64,000 nucleotides of DNA from Fimbriimonadales bacterium (GCA_035559795.1 DATMAR010000007.1:202563-266562); one strand, 5' to 3'; shown: positions 54,419 through 62,747, counted from the first letter of the stretch. The notes: a model not told the origin generated them from the letters alone. Made by a program: numbers and translations.

Positions 54419-54440
54419 ATTATACAAACTATGATAGAAT
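54419..54440. promoter_or_regulatory. Back-to-back leaderless promoters of the GAF kinase and PhyH gene
   Basis: TATAAT on the minus strand (54424-54419) is seven bases before the kinase GTG. TAGAAT on the plus strand (54435-54440) is six bases before the PhyH ATG. Only 35 bases separate the two coding regions. Confidence 0.55.
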
Positions 54441-54446
54441 CTGCAT

Positions 54447-55259
54447 ATGCCTGCGGGAACTGCGGATTCGAAAACTTTTAAGGAGGAATACGAAAAAAAC
54501 GGCTATTTGCTCGTTCATGCACTTTTAACTCCCGAAGAAGTAGAAAAAATACACGCGCGTTTCGAGCAGATATGGAACGAAGGTGTTCCGGGAAAGTTCG
54601 AACGCAAGAAAGAACGAGTAGTTACCGACTTGAAGGAAAACTATCCTCGCATCGTGCATCCCCACCGCTTCGACGAGCTTAGCAAACGATATCTTCTCGA
54701 CCCTCGAATTACCGACATTGTCGCTTTGCTTTTGGAAGACGAACCTCTCGCAGCGCAAACGATGTATTACTGGAAACCTCCCGGAACAAAAGGACAAGCA
54801 CTTCACCAAGATAACTTATATCTCCGTGCAGACGAAAGAGAAGTACAAGAGGGTTGCATGGCGGCTTGGATTGCAATTGACCCATGCGATGAAGAAAACG
54901 GCTGCTTGCAGGTCGTCCCCGGTTCGCATAAATTGGATTTAAAATGTCCTGAAAGCGCGAATCCTGAAGAATCTTATTTCGGGGATTTCGTGAAGCCGCC
55001 AGAAGGATTTAGAGTAGAGCCGATGATTATGAATCCCGGAGATTGTTTGTTTTTCGGAGGGCACACCATTCATGGTAGCGGACCGAATCGTTCGAAGGAA
55101 CGTTTCCGAAGGTCGTTCATTTGTCATTACATCGGATCGCGTTCTAAAGAATCGGCGATTTTTTATAATCCGTTACTAAGGATGAACGGTGAAGAAATTT
55201 GGAACGAGGCTTCGACGATGGGCAGCCCATGCGGAACTGCCTTCGAAGGTCCGCATTAG
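54447..55259 (+). CDS. Phytanoyl-CoA dioxygenase family protein
   Basis: 270 residues. The Fe(II)/2-oxoglutarate fold is read from LHQDNLYLRADE (H-x-D), AAWIAIDPCDEENGCLQVVPGSHK and FFGGHTIHGSGPNRSKERFRRSFICHYI with the distal His and the 2-oxoglutarate Arg. Length is normal. Members hydroxylate lipid or secondary metabolite substrates. This one's substrate is unknown. Confidence 0.92.
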   Translation: MPAGTADSKTFKEEYEKNGYLLVHALLTPEEVEKIHARFEQIWNEGVPGKFERKKERVVTDLKENYPRIVHPHRFDELSKRYLLDPRITDIVALLLEDEPLAAQTMYYWKPPGTKGQALHQDNLYLRADEREVQEGCMAAWIAIDPCDEENGCLQVVPGSHKLDLKCPESANPEESYFGDFVKPPEGFRVEPMIMNPGDCLFFGGHTIHGSGPNRSKERFRRSFICHYIGSRSKESAIFYNPLLRMNGEEIWNEASTMGSPCGTAFEGPH

Positions 55260-55269
55260 ATAAACACCT

Positions 55270-56181
55270 TTGAGAAAAGCGGTCATTGACGTCGGCTCGA
55301 ATTCCGTTCTGCTGTTAATCGCCGAAAAAAGAAATGGGGATTGGGTGCCCATTTTCGAAACGAGCGAAGTCACCGGTTTGGGAGAAGGTGTAAAAATCAC
55401 GGGGGGGCTTTCGGAAAACGGAATGGCGCGAACTCTCGAAGCGATTAAACGAGCGTTTCAAAATGCGAAAAACCACCAGGCTACTCCTTATGCTTTCGGA
55501 ACGATGGCTCTCAGAATTGCGAACAATGCACAAATTTTCTTAAAACGAGCCGAGGAACAAGGTACTCCCGTCCAAATTCTCTCCGGTGAAGAAGAAGCAG
55601 AACTGAGCGCCGCTTCTGTTTTCGAAGACCCTCTTTTCCGTGAAAATCCCGTGATTACGATGATAGACGTGGGGGGGCATAGCACGGAAATCGTCACGAA
55701 GTCTCGTCGCGGGGATTCGGAGTGGAAAACGTTATTCCAAAAAAGTTATGCCATTGGTACATTGGGTTTACGAGACAGTGTTTTAGCGGAAGAATCCCCC
55801 GATGCCAGCGCCCTCCTTCGCGCCATCGAGATTGTAGACAACACTTTCGGAATTCGTTACCTCCCGAATCGCTGCGGAACAGTTGTCGCTGTCGGGGCAT
55901 CGGCAACGAACCTCGTAACCATTCGAGACAAAATCCTCGAATGGGACCAGCACAAAGTGCATGGCGCATTTCTTTCCTATGAGGAAATCAGCAGATTTTG
56001 TTCGTGGCTTTCCAAGATGACCAATTCGGAGCGAGCGCAAGTGCCTGGTTTGGAGCGGGGAAGAGAGAGAACGATCCACATCGGAGCCTTGATTTTAGAG
56101 AGGGCACTTTTCGCGGTAGGAGCGGAAGGTTGCTATGTGAGCGTCCGAGGGTGGCGCTATGCGTTGCTCTCTCGTCTGTAG
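55270..56181 (+). CDS. Ppx/GppA phosphatase family protein
   Basis: 303 residues from a TTG start. The actin-like ATPase motifs are VIDVGSNSVLLLIAE (phosphate 1), YAFGTMALRIANNAQIFL, SGEEEAELS and MIDVGGHSTEIVT (phosphate 2). Family members hydrolyse polyphosphate or pppGpp. It has only the N-terminal two-domain core (no HD domain), like short Ppx2 forms. It starts 10 bases after the PhyH stop. Confidence 0.92.
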   Translation: MRKAVIDVGSNSVLLLIAEKRNGDWVPIFETSEVTGLGEGVKITGGLSENGMARTLEAIKRAFQNAKNHQATPYAFGTMALRIANNAQIFLKRAEEQGTPVQILSGEEEAELSAASVFEDPLFRENPVITMIDVGGHSTEIVTKSRRGDSEWKTLFQKSYAIGTLGLRDSVLAEESPDASALLRAIEIVDNTFGIRYLPNRCGTVVAVGASATNLVTIRDKILEWDQHKVHGAFLSYEEISRFCSWLSKMTNSERAQVPGLERGRERTIHIGALILERALFAVGAEGCYVSVRGWRYALLSRL

Positions 56182-56194
56182 TTTTCCCTTGGGG

Positions 56195-56200
56195 TATACT
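56195..56200 (+). promoter_or_regulatory. Candidate -10 box (TATACT) of the rplU-rpmA operon
   Basis: GGGGTATACT lies 14 bases before the rplU ATG with no clear -35 or SD. It fits a short-leader or leaderless ribosomal protein operon. Confidence 0.35.
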
Positions 56201-56214
56201 GACCATTCCTCGAT

Positions 56215-56529
56215 ATGTACGCGGTCATCAAGGCGTCCGGAAGACAGTTCAAAGTTGCCGAAAATCAAGTGGTAACGTTGAACAGGCTCGAAGGGGAAAT
56301 CGGTTCGAAGGTCGAGTTCCCCGTGCTCGCTGTCATTGACTCAAAGGAGCCTGTGTTCGGCTCGCCGATGATTCCGAAAGCGAAAGTAGAAGCCGAAATC
56401 GTGCGCCACTACCGTGGCAAAAAGATACGCGGCTTCAATTACAAACCAAAGAAAAACGAAAGACGCCGCTGGGGTTTCCGCCCAGAACTTACGGATGTCA
56501 AAATATTAAAAATCACAGCAGGAAAATAA
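56215..56529 (+). CDS. rplU: 50S ribosomal protein L21
   Basis: 104 residues with the conserved start [18 protein letters not shown] and C-terminal [13 protein letters not shown]; typical length and composition. It binds 23S rRNA. rpmA follows after one base, the usual L21-L27 pair. obg, often next, is not here. Confidence 0.97.
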   Translation: MYAVIKASGRQFKVAENQVVTLNRLEGEIGSKVEFPVLAVIDSKEPVFGSPMIPKAKVEAEIVRHYRGKKIRGFNYKPKKNERRRWGFRPELTDVKILKITAGK

Positions 56530-56530
56530 C

Positions 56531-56794
56531 ATGGCTCATAAAAAAGGTGTAGGTTCATCGCGCAACGGTAGAGACAGCACATCGAAGCGTCTCGGCGTGA
56601 AAAAGTTCGCCGGCGAACAAGTCCGCGCGGGCAACATTTTGGTTCGTCAAAGAGGGACTAAATTTTATCCAGGGAAAAACGTCGGCATCGGCAATGACTA
56701 CACTCTTTTCGCTCTGACGGATGGGATCGTAAAATTCGAAGGTCCCGATGACCGCCGGAGAATCTCCGTTTATTCGCTTGTATCTGAAAGTTAG
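56531..56794 (+). CDS. rpmA: 50S ribosomal protein L27
   Basis: 87 residues starting [16 protein letters not shown]. There is no N-terminal Firmicute-type cleaved extension. [27 protein letters not shown] is the core. L27 contacts the peptidyl transferase centre. AGGAAAAT upstream serves as the ribosome site inside the rplU end. Confidence 0.97.
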   Translation: MAHKKGVGSSRNGRDSTSKRLGVKKFAGEQVRAGNILVRQRGTKFYPGKNVGIGNDYTLFALTDGIVKFEGPDDRRRISVYSLVSES

Positions 56795-56834
56795 TTACGG
56801 ACGTATACGTTTTTTAAACTTTATTGACCCTGAC

Positions 56835-58115
56835 TTATTCGAGAATCCTCACGGCCACAGCGGGTGCCGCAAGCACGTTCGTACGCGATATTTCTTTCAA
56901 AGCATCGCGCACCGCAGATTCTGATGCAGAGTGAGTGACAATCATCACGTTTCCACGATTGGTTTGATTGCAGGTCAATCGCGCAACAGCATCCGTAATC
57001 GAAACTTCGTAATTCCCTAATACAGTCGCAATCTTTCCAATCAAGCCAGGTCTATCATAAATGGGGAATCGAAAATAAAAACGCGACGAGGATTCCGCAG
57101 GCGAATGTCGAACGCTTTTCGAAGGATTCCATAACATCGTTGCATGGGGATTGCGTGCGATTTCGACGATGTCCGAAAGAACTGCGCTCGCAGTAGGCAA
57201 CGAGCCAGCGCCTTTTCCATAAAAGATCATCTCGCCGATTGCATCGCCTCTCACCAAAACGGCATTGAATTCGTGACGAACACTCGCAAGCGGATGGGTG
57301 TGATGAATCAACGCCGGATGCACACGCAAATCCAATTTGTTTTCGGAGCGAGTTCCTAAAGCCACAGGCTTTATGACGAATCCGAACTGTTTTGCTGCGC
57401 TAATATCTTCTTCTTCGATATTTTCGATTCCCTCCACGATGATTTCCGAAAGACTCGCTTTCGTCTGAAACGTCAATTCCGAAAGGATGAGCAATTTATG
57501 TGCCGCGTCGAGTCCTTTGATATCGAAAGAGGGATCTGCTTCGGCTAAACCTTTCTTTTGTGCATTTCGCAATGCCTCTTTGAAACCGATGCCATCTTCT
57601 TGCATCGTAGTGAGAATGTAATTCGACGTGCCATTGAGAATCCCCATCAATTGCGTAACCTGATTCGCGATCAGCCCGCTCGAAAGCGCACGTATGATGG
57701 GAATCCCTCCACAAACGCTCGCCTCCAGCCCGATCTGACAACGATTCCTCGTCGCCGCTTCGAATATCTCATCCCCGTGCGATGCTAAAACTGCTTTATT
57801 TGCCGTAACGACACTTTTTCCCGATTCCAGCGCTTTGAGAATAAACGTTCGCGCCGGCTCTACCCCCCCAATTAATTCCACGACGATATCCACTTCAGGA
57901 GAACACACGACTTCTTCCGGTTTATACGTTATCAACTCTGGAGGGAGTGGTCGCTTTTTCTTCCTATTCTTTACCAATGCGCACACAATTTCGAAACGCA
58001 AATCGGACTTTCGCTCGATGACTTCCGCATTTTTTCGAATCAACTCGACGAGCCCCGAACCCACGTTCCCGAGGCCAAGGATACCGAGCCGAACAGTCTT
58101 CGCTTTGCTACTCAC
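56835..58115 (-). CDS. hom: Homoserine dehydrogenase with ACT domain
   Basis: 426 residues. The nucleotide-binding start is LGILGLGNVGSGLVELI. Catalytic and substrate motifs are VVELIGGVEPAR, VTANKAVLASHGDEI, GLEASVCGGIPIIRAL and LMGILNGTSNYILTTM, then GLAEADPSFDIKGLDAAHKL. A C-terminal ACT domain (~345-426) senses the end-product threonine. It reduces aspartate semialdehyde to homoserine. Its ATG overlaps the stop of the upstream PLP enzyme, coupling homoserine and sulfur-amino-acid metabolism. Confidence 0.96.
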   Translation of the reverse strand: MSSKAKTVRLGILGLGNVGSGLVELIRKNAEVIERKSDLRFEIVCALVKNRKKKRPLPPELITYKPEEVVCSPEVDIVVELIGGVEPARTFILKALESGKSVVTANKAVLASHGDEIFEAATRNRCQIGLEASVCGGIPIIRALSSGLIANQVTQLMGILNGTSNYILTTMQEDGIGFKEALRNAQKKGLAEADPSFDIKGLDAAHKLLILSELTFQTKASLSEIIVEGIENIEEEDISAAKQFGFVIKPVALGTRSENKLDLRVHPALIHHTHPLASVRHEFNAVLVRGDAIGEMIFYGKGAGSLPTASAVLSDIVEIARNPHATMLWNPSKSVRHSPAESSSRFYFRFPIYDRPGLIGKIATVLGNYEVSITDAVARLTCNQTNRGNVMIVTHSASESAVRDALKEISRTNVLAAPAVAVRILE

Positions 58116-59278
58116 GACGAGATTCCCTCGAACGCTTGTTCTAAATCTTCGATTAAATCCTCTACATCTTCGATACCGACAGAAATGCGAATGAGACCTT
58201 CGGAAATGCCAGCCTTCTTGCGTGCTTCAGGCTCTACGGAGGCATGCGTCATCGTGGGGGGGTGGCAAATCAAAGACTGCACGCACCCGAGCGATTCCGC
58301 CAACGTGAATAACTTGAGCCTTTCGAGGAAGGGACGATACGCAGTTCCCGAATCGTCTCGAAGTTCGAAAGAAACCATCGCTCCGAAATCGCACATTTGT
58401 TTTTTTGCAATCTCATGCCCGGGATGATATGGCAAGCCGGGATAAAATACTTTTGCTACTTTCGGATGCTTCGAGAGGTATTCAGCGATTTTTTTCGCAT
58501 TCGAACAATGTCTTTCCATTCGCAATGGCAAGGTTTTGATTCCGCGCAAGACTAAATAACAATCTTGCGGACCGGGAATCAAACCGCATGCGTTCTGAAC
58601 GAATTTCAGTTCTTGCCAAATCTCTTCGGAATTCGTCACCAATGCACCGTTGATGGCGTCCGCATGACCGTTGAGATATTTCGTGGTCGAATGTAACACG
58701 ATATCTGCACCTAACTCTAAAGGTTTTTGCAAATACGGTGTCGCAAAAGTGTTGTCCACCAACACACGAATGCCTTTCCTCTTCGCAATCTCAGAGGCGG
58801 CGCGCAAATCTGTGATATTCAATAGCGGATTCGAAGGAGATTCCAACCAAAGAAGAACCGTGTTCGGTCGAATTGCCGCTTCGATTTCTTCTAATCGAGT
58901 CGTGTTTACGAAAGTAAATTCTAAGCCCAACTTTGCATACACTTTAGTGAATGCTCGATAGGAACCGCCGTAAAGGTCCGAACATGCAATCACATGAGAA
59001 CCAGTTTTCAAAGTGTTCAATACACAGGTAACAGCGGCAAGACCGCTTGCAAAGGCGAGCGCGTATTTCGCGTCTTCGACAGTTGCCAGCGCAGTTTCTA
59101 ACGCTGTTCGAGTGGGATTTTCTGTTCGCGCATAAGACAAATCGCGTCCCATATGTTTGCGAGGAACTCCTGGCGTCTCTTGTTGGAACGTGGAGGTTTG
59201 AAAAATCGGAAACGTGACTGCTCCTGTTTCCGGATCTAAAGGTAATCCTTCGTGAACGGCTTTGGTATTAAATCGCAT
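58112..59278 (-). CDS. Cys/Met metabolism PLP enzyme (cystathionine gamma-synthase or beta-lyase type)
   Basis: 388 residues. VHEGLPLDPETGAVTFPIFQTSTF, YARTENPTRTALE, FASGLAAVTCVLNTLK and the Schiff-base Lys in LHSTTKYLNGHAD are the Cys_Met_Meta_PP signatures. Substrate side includes GLIPGPQDCYLVLRGIKTLPLRMERH. Members include MetB, MetC, MetZ and CTH, which cannot be distinguished here. The hom neighbour favours cystathionine gamma-synthase or O-acylhomoserine sulfhydrylase. AGAGG precedes the ATG. A 17-base tandem repeat is just upstream. Confidence 0.93.
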   Translation of the reverse strand: MRFNTKAVHEGLPLDPETGAVTFPIFQTSTFQQETPGVPRKHMGRDLSYARTENPTRTALETALATVEDAKYALAFASGLAAVTCVLNTLKTGSHVIACSDLYGGSYRAFTKVYAKLGLEFTFVNTTRLEEIEAAIRPNTVLLWLESPSNPLLNITDLRAASEIAKRKGIRVLVDNTFATPYLQKPLELGADIVLHSTTKYLNGHADAINGALVTNSEEIWQELKFVQNACGLIPGPQDCYLVLRGIKTLPLRMERHCSNAKKIAEYLSKHPKVAKVFYPGLPYHPGHEIAKKQMCDFGAMVSFELRDDSGTAYRPFLERLKLFTLAESLGCVQSLICHPPTMTHASVEPEARKKAGISEGLIRISVGIEDVEDLIEDLEQAFEGISS

Positions 59279-59293
59279 CGCATGCCTCTTTTT

Positions 59294-59327
59294 TAGGAAA
59301 GCAAATTATTTAGGAAAGCAAATTATG
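59294..59327 (+). repeat. 17-base tandem duplication in the met gene leader
   Basis: TAGGAAAGCAAATTATT is followed by TAGGAAAGCAAATTATG (one mismatch in the last base). It lies 16 bases upstream of the met gene start. Together with the secDF repeat this is a second 17-base tandem duplication. Confidence 0.8.
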
Positions 59328-59407
59328 ATAGAAAACGTACTTTGAAGTCAACAAACAGCCTGTTTTCGGATTCTACGAAAACGCTGAAAATAGAAGAACA
59401 GTCACCA

Positions 59408-60418
59408 TCAACCTGTGCGCTGTCTCTCATCCGCCTCGGTTCGCTTGATGATCGTGCCGAAAGGAATCGTCTTATCCGGTTTGGGCTTCTTTCCGCCTAC
59501 TAAAGCCTCGATTGCCCTTTCCAGATAGGGCACAACTCTATCGTCTGCGCGCGTCGTGGAATCTATACTTCCCGCGTAAAAAACCCTCCCTTTCGAATCG
59601 AGCAAAAATGCTTCCGGTGTTCGCGTCGCTCGATAAACGTCCGCGATACACCCCCCCACATCTACTGCACATGGAAACTCGAACTTCGCATTCTTCGCAT
59701 AAAAAAATACAGTCTCTGGTGTTTCATCGTAATTCGGAAAACATCCGATAACCCCAACCCCCTTGCTTTTGCAAATCTCACCGATGCGTCGAATTCGCTC
59801 GATGTAAAGTTCGTCAACACTTCCTGTAGTCGAAAGAAAAAGAACCAGCAAACCTTTCTCTTCGTCGGGCTTTCTCCACGAATATTCTATGCCGAATTCC
59901 GCTAAATTCAAATCTTCCCAAAGAGAACGAAAAAATAGGGGGCGAGGGTCGAAAGCCTCCGCGCCGATGGGAAGTGAAGACCCACTAATCCATTCCGCAA
60001 AAACCTGCGCAAATTCACTGCTCATTCCATCCCATATCTTGACCACATAACCTCGCGGATTCACGAGAATCGCTTTTCGACGAATCTCCCCCCCCTCGCG
60101 AACTCCGAGCGCGACGAACGCCTCCTCTTCTGAGAAAAATAATCCTTTGCGAATGCGTGCGTCTTCTGCGATTTTCGAAAGTTCTTCAGGTGTCGCCGAC
60201 GTGAGGCAAACGAGTGCGTATTTCTTATCGTCAGGCTCGATGACTGCCAACCCTCGAATCGTTTCCAAATCTTTCGATTCGCGAGGGTTTAGTCCTGTTA
60301 CGACCAGCGTGTAATACCCTCGCCAAAGCGAAAGCGACTTTGCACTTCCATCGGTTGCAACGAAACGCACGTCCGGAGCGAGAGCGAACAAAATGACTCC
60401 CGCAGTGATAGCAAGCAT
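59408..60418 (-). CDS. Thioredoxin-fold protein with two redoxin-like halves lacking the catalytic Cys
   Basis: 336 residues with an N-terminal hydrophobic segment (MLAITAGVILFALAP), probably a signal or anchor. It has two AhpC/TSA-like repeats. The first (~20-150) lacks a Cys where a peroxiredoxin has T-x3-C. The second (~170-310) reads VLFLSTTGSVDELYIERIRRIGEICKSKGVGVIGCFPN, then FPCAVDVGGCIADVYRATRTPEAFLLDSKGRVFYAG. The C-terminus IPFGTIIKR matches a conserved G-C-x-I-K tail with Thr in place of Cys. Probably exported and not a thiol peroxidase. Confidence 0.72.
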   Translation of the reverse strand: MLAITAGVILFALAPDVRFVATDGSAKSLSLWRGYYTLVVTGLNPRESKDLETIRGLAVIEPDDKKYALVCLTSATPEELSKIAEDARIRKGLFFSEEEAFVALGVREGGEIRRKAILVNPRGYVVKIWDGMSSEFAQVFAEWISGSSLPIGAEAFDPRPLFFRSLWEDLNLAEFGIEYSWRKPDEEKGLLVLFLSTTGSVDELYIERIRRIGEICKSKGVGVIGCFPNYDETPETVFFYAKNAKFEFPCAVDVGGCIADVYRATRTPEAFLLDSKGRVFYAGSIDSTTRADDRVVPYLERAIEALVGGKKPKPDKTIPFGTIIKRTEADERQRTG

Positions 60419-60441
60419 AATAGAAAGGTACCCTCAATGAT

Positions 60442-60897
60442 ATGGATACTTCGCACCTCGATGAAACGGGAAAGGCTCGCATGGTGGATGTCTCGGAAAA
60501 ACAACCCACATTGCGCCAGGCTCGCGCGGAAGGTTTCGTGCATCTATCCGAAAAACATCTCCAAGCGATGGAAAAGCATCCGAAGGGTGATGTTCTTACT
60601 TTGGCGCAAATTGCCGGAATTCAAGCGGCGAAACGAACAGCTGAATGGATTCCGCTATGTCATACGATTTCGTTAGATCATATCGAGATTCGGTTCGAAC
60701 GGGAAAATAACGGAATAAGAATCGAATCGGAAGCGAGAGCGAATGCAAAGACCGGTGTAGAAATGGAGGCGCTCATCGCAGTCTCTGCTGCAGCATTGAC
60801 AATTTACGACATGCTCAAAAATGTCGGGCATGGAATAGAAATCGAAAAAATTCGCTTACTGGAAAAAAAGGGGGGGAAATCGGATTGGAAGGCTTAG
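60442..60897 (+). CDS. moaC: Cyclic pyranopterin monophosphate synthase
   Basis: 151 residues. MVDVSEKQPTLRQARAEGFVHL is the family start. The active site includes IPLCHTISLDHIEI and AKTGVEMEALIAVSAAALTIYDMLKN. MoaC makes cyclic pyranopterin monophosphate, the first pterin of molybdenum cofactor. It overlaps mog by 13 bases. It supports the molybdoenzyme operon seen at 28-36 kb. moaA is not in the window. Confidence 0.96.
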   Translation: MDTSHLDETGKARMVDVSEKQPTLRQARAEGFVHLSEKHLQAMEKHPKGDVLTLAQIAGIQAAKRTAEWIPLCHTISLDHIEIRFERENNGIRIESEARANAKTGVEMEALIAVSAAALTIYDMLKNVGHGIEIEKIRLLEKKGGKSDWKA

Positions 60898-61373
60898 AGC
60901 GAATTCGTTTCGGCGTGCTGACAATCAGTGACAGCAGAACGATAGAAACCGATATCAGTGGCAAAAACATCGAGGAGATTTTGCGAAAAAACGATGCAAA
61001 GCATATCGAACGAAGACTCGTCCGAGACGAAATAGAAGAGATAGGGAATGCATTAATAAGCCTTTGCGAACGCTGTGACGTGATCTTCACGACGGGGGGG
61101 ACGGGTTTTGCACCTCGCGACGTTACCCCCGAAGCCACGCTTCCATTACTGAACAAAAGAGCGACAGGACTCGAAAACTATTTGTTGATTCGCGGTTTGG
61201 AAAAAACACGCATGGCACCATTATCTCGCGGCGTCTGCGGAATTCGAAATGAAACTTTGATTGTGAATCTTCCTGGTTCTCCGAACGGAGCGCAAGATGG
61301 CGTTGAGGCTCTGCTTACGCTGATTCCTCACATCGTCTCGCAAATTCGAGGAGAAATAACCTCTCATGAGTGA
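60885..61373 (+). CDS. mog: Molybdenum cofactor biosynthesis protein MogA/MoaB family
   Basis: 162 residues from a TTG start inside the moaC end. The MoCF-binding motifs are GVLTISDSRT, DVIFTTGGTGFAPRDVTPEAT and VNLPGSPNGAQDGVEALL. MogA adenylylates molybdopterin and MoaB is its homologue. A seven-G run encodes the TTGGTG core. It overlaps tatD by eight bases, so moaC-mog-tatD form one operon. Confidence 0.93.
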   Translation: MEGLERIRFGVLTISDSRTIETDISGKNIEEILRKNDAKHIERRLVRDEIEEIGNALISLCERCDVIFTTGGTGFAPRDVTPEATLPLLNKRATGLENYLLIRGLEKTRMAPLSRGVCGIRNETLIVNLPGSPNGAQDGVEALLTLIPHIVSQIRGEITSHE

Positions 61374-62166
61374 TTTATCTGCGATGTGTTGGATAGATAC
61401 GCATTGTCATTTGAATTTTCGCGAAGATTTTCCCGATCCAGCAGACACATTGGCAAAAGCGGAAGAGAATGGGGTGATTGCCTTTGTTGTCGTGGGATGC
61501 GATACGGAAACTTCGCAAATCGCCGTAGAACTTGCAGATTCTTTCGAGAAAGTTTACGCCTGCGTCGGCTGGCATCCGAATTATTCCGCTCATTATAAAA
61601 AAAGCGAACTGACCAAAATCGAAGAACTTTCTCGACATCCGAAAACGGTTGCAATAGGCGAAATCGGTTTAGATTATTATCGAACTTATGCGACGCACGA
61701 ACAACAAAGAGTATGCTTGCTCGACCATCTGCATTTAGCCATCGAAAAAGATTTACCCGTAGTTTTTCACTGTCGTGAAGCATATGACGATTTATTGACG
61801 GTAATCGAAAAATCGGAAACGCAACCAATCACTAAAGTTTTGCATTGCTATTCCGGCAATTTAGAACAAGCAAAACGCGCACTTGCTTTAGATTGTTACT
61901 TCGGTGTGGACGGACCGATTACCTACAAAAATGCCGAGGCGCTTCGTCGAATCGTCTCGCAAATTCCCCTCGAACGAATTCTTTTAGAAACCGATTCGCC
62001 TTATCTCGCTCCTCATCCCTATCGTGGAAAGAAGAACGAGCCCGCGATGCTCCCGCTAATCGGGACCGCTCTGGCTGAAACTCTGCAACTCGAAACAATG
62101 AACATCGCTGAAGCCACCACAGCCAATGCAAACAGGGTATTCAAAAGGTTTAAAAAAATAGCGTAA
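61366..62166 (+). CDS. tatD: TatD family metal-dependent deoxyribonuclease
   Basis: 266 residues. WIDTHCHLNF (H-x-H), ACVGWHPNYSAHY, AIGEIGLDYYR, PVVFHCREAYDDLL, KVLHCYSGN and LLETDSPYLAPHPYRGKKNEPA provide the metal-binding residues. TatD enzymes are 3'-5' exonucleases in DNA repair or degradation, and the name reflects only an old link to Tat. Start ATG overlaps the mog stop region. The C-terminus is encoded just before the tRNA-Lys. Confidence 0.96.
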   Translation: MSDLSAMCWIDTHCHLNFREDFPDPADTLAKAEENGVIAFVVVGCDTETSQIAVELADSFEKVYACVGWHPNYSAHYKKSELTKIEELSRHPKTVAIGEIGLDYYRTYATHEQQRVCLLDHLHLAIEKDLPVVFHCREAYDDLLTVIEKSETQPITKVLHCYSGNLEQAKRALALDCYFGVDGPITYKNAEALRRIVSQIPLERILLETDSPYLAPHPYRGKKNEPAMLPLIGTALAETLQLETMNIAEATTANANRVFKRFKKIA

Positions 62167-62181
62167 AATAAACACCTTCGT

Positions 62182-62257
62182 GGGGCGTTAGCTCAGTTGG
62201 TAGAGCAGCTGACTCTTAATCAGTAGGTCGCAGGTTCGATCCCTGCACGTCCCACCA
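62182..62257 (+). tRNA. tRNA-Lys (anticodon CTT)
   Basis: 76 bases with encoded CCA. The acceptor GGGGCGT/ACGTCCC has one G-U. The D stem is GCTC/GAGC. The anticodon loop CTCTTAA gives CTT, and the T arm GCAGG-TTCGATC-CCTGC is complete. The tRNA marks the point where GC content and gene content change. Confidence 0.95.
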
Positions 62258-62497
62258 GTTTTCGAATACGCCGCCATAGCCACGTCATTCGGTGCGCCTA
62301 TACCTCATTCGGCGTCCTATTCGCCGGCTCGCTTACCGAAAACCGCCGATGGTGACAACCAGCCCGGCCGGCGTATCAGAAATGCGCGAGCAGCAGCAGG
62401 ATGATCGACGTAGTGAGCGCAAACCAGAAGGCAGGATTCATGATTTTCACCGTGTCACGATGTTAATAAGCGAGGAACATAAACCACAGAGGTTTGT
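62258..62497. other. High-GC segment after the tRNA-Lys, start of the compositionally foreign end
   Basis: No convincing long gene. An open frame on the minus strand (62441-62376) could encode the 21-residue hydrophobic peptide MNPAFWFALTTSIILLLLAHF, but it has no clear ribosome site. Base usage here differs from the rest of the window. Confidence 0.5.
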
Positions 62498-62632
62498 CTA
62501 GCCTAAGTTGTCGGGTGGGCTCGTTAACGCCATCAAGAGGATGAAACACAGAATGGCTACGACGAGGGCGGCCACACCAAAAAGCGCGGTGCGGGCGAAG
62601 ACGGCAAGATGTTCAAAATCGCCACCCAGCAT
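62498..62632 (-). CDS. Possible small membrane protein
   Basis: 44 residues from the ATG at 62632, with one hydrophobic helix (LFGVAALVVAILCFILLMALT). The frame is open further upstream, but those residues look unlike a protein. No family recognised. It belongs to the foreign high-GC block. Confidence 0.35.
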   Translation of the reverse strand: MLGGDFEHLAVFARTALFGVAALVVAILCFILLMALTSPPDNLG

Positions 62633-62747
62633 GGCGCCTATTGTCCTCGCGCCAACATGACACCCGTTCGTAAGGGACCGGCTATCCCGCTGATCCGATC
62701 GTGCAATCCCGTCTCCGTTTGGAGACACTCTTCAAAGGGCCGTGCAG

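Noticed and set aside
2414..61100. Seven-base G/C runs as phase-variable switches
   Set aside because: They sit deep inside housekeeping genes (tyrS, hisS, leuC) where frameshifts would be lethal, and none flank promoters consistently.
62292..62501. 69-residue plus-strand ORF after tRNA-Lys
   Set aside because: Low-complexity, basic, no start site, in the foreign segment.
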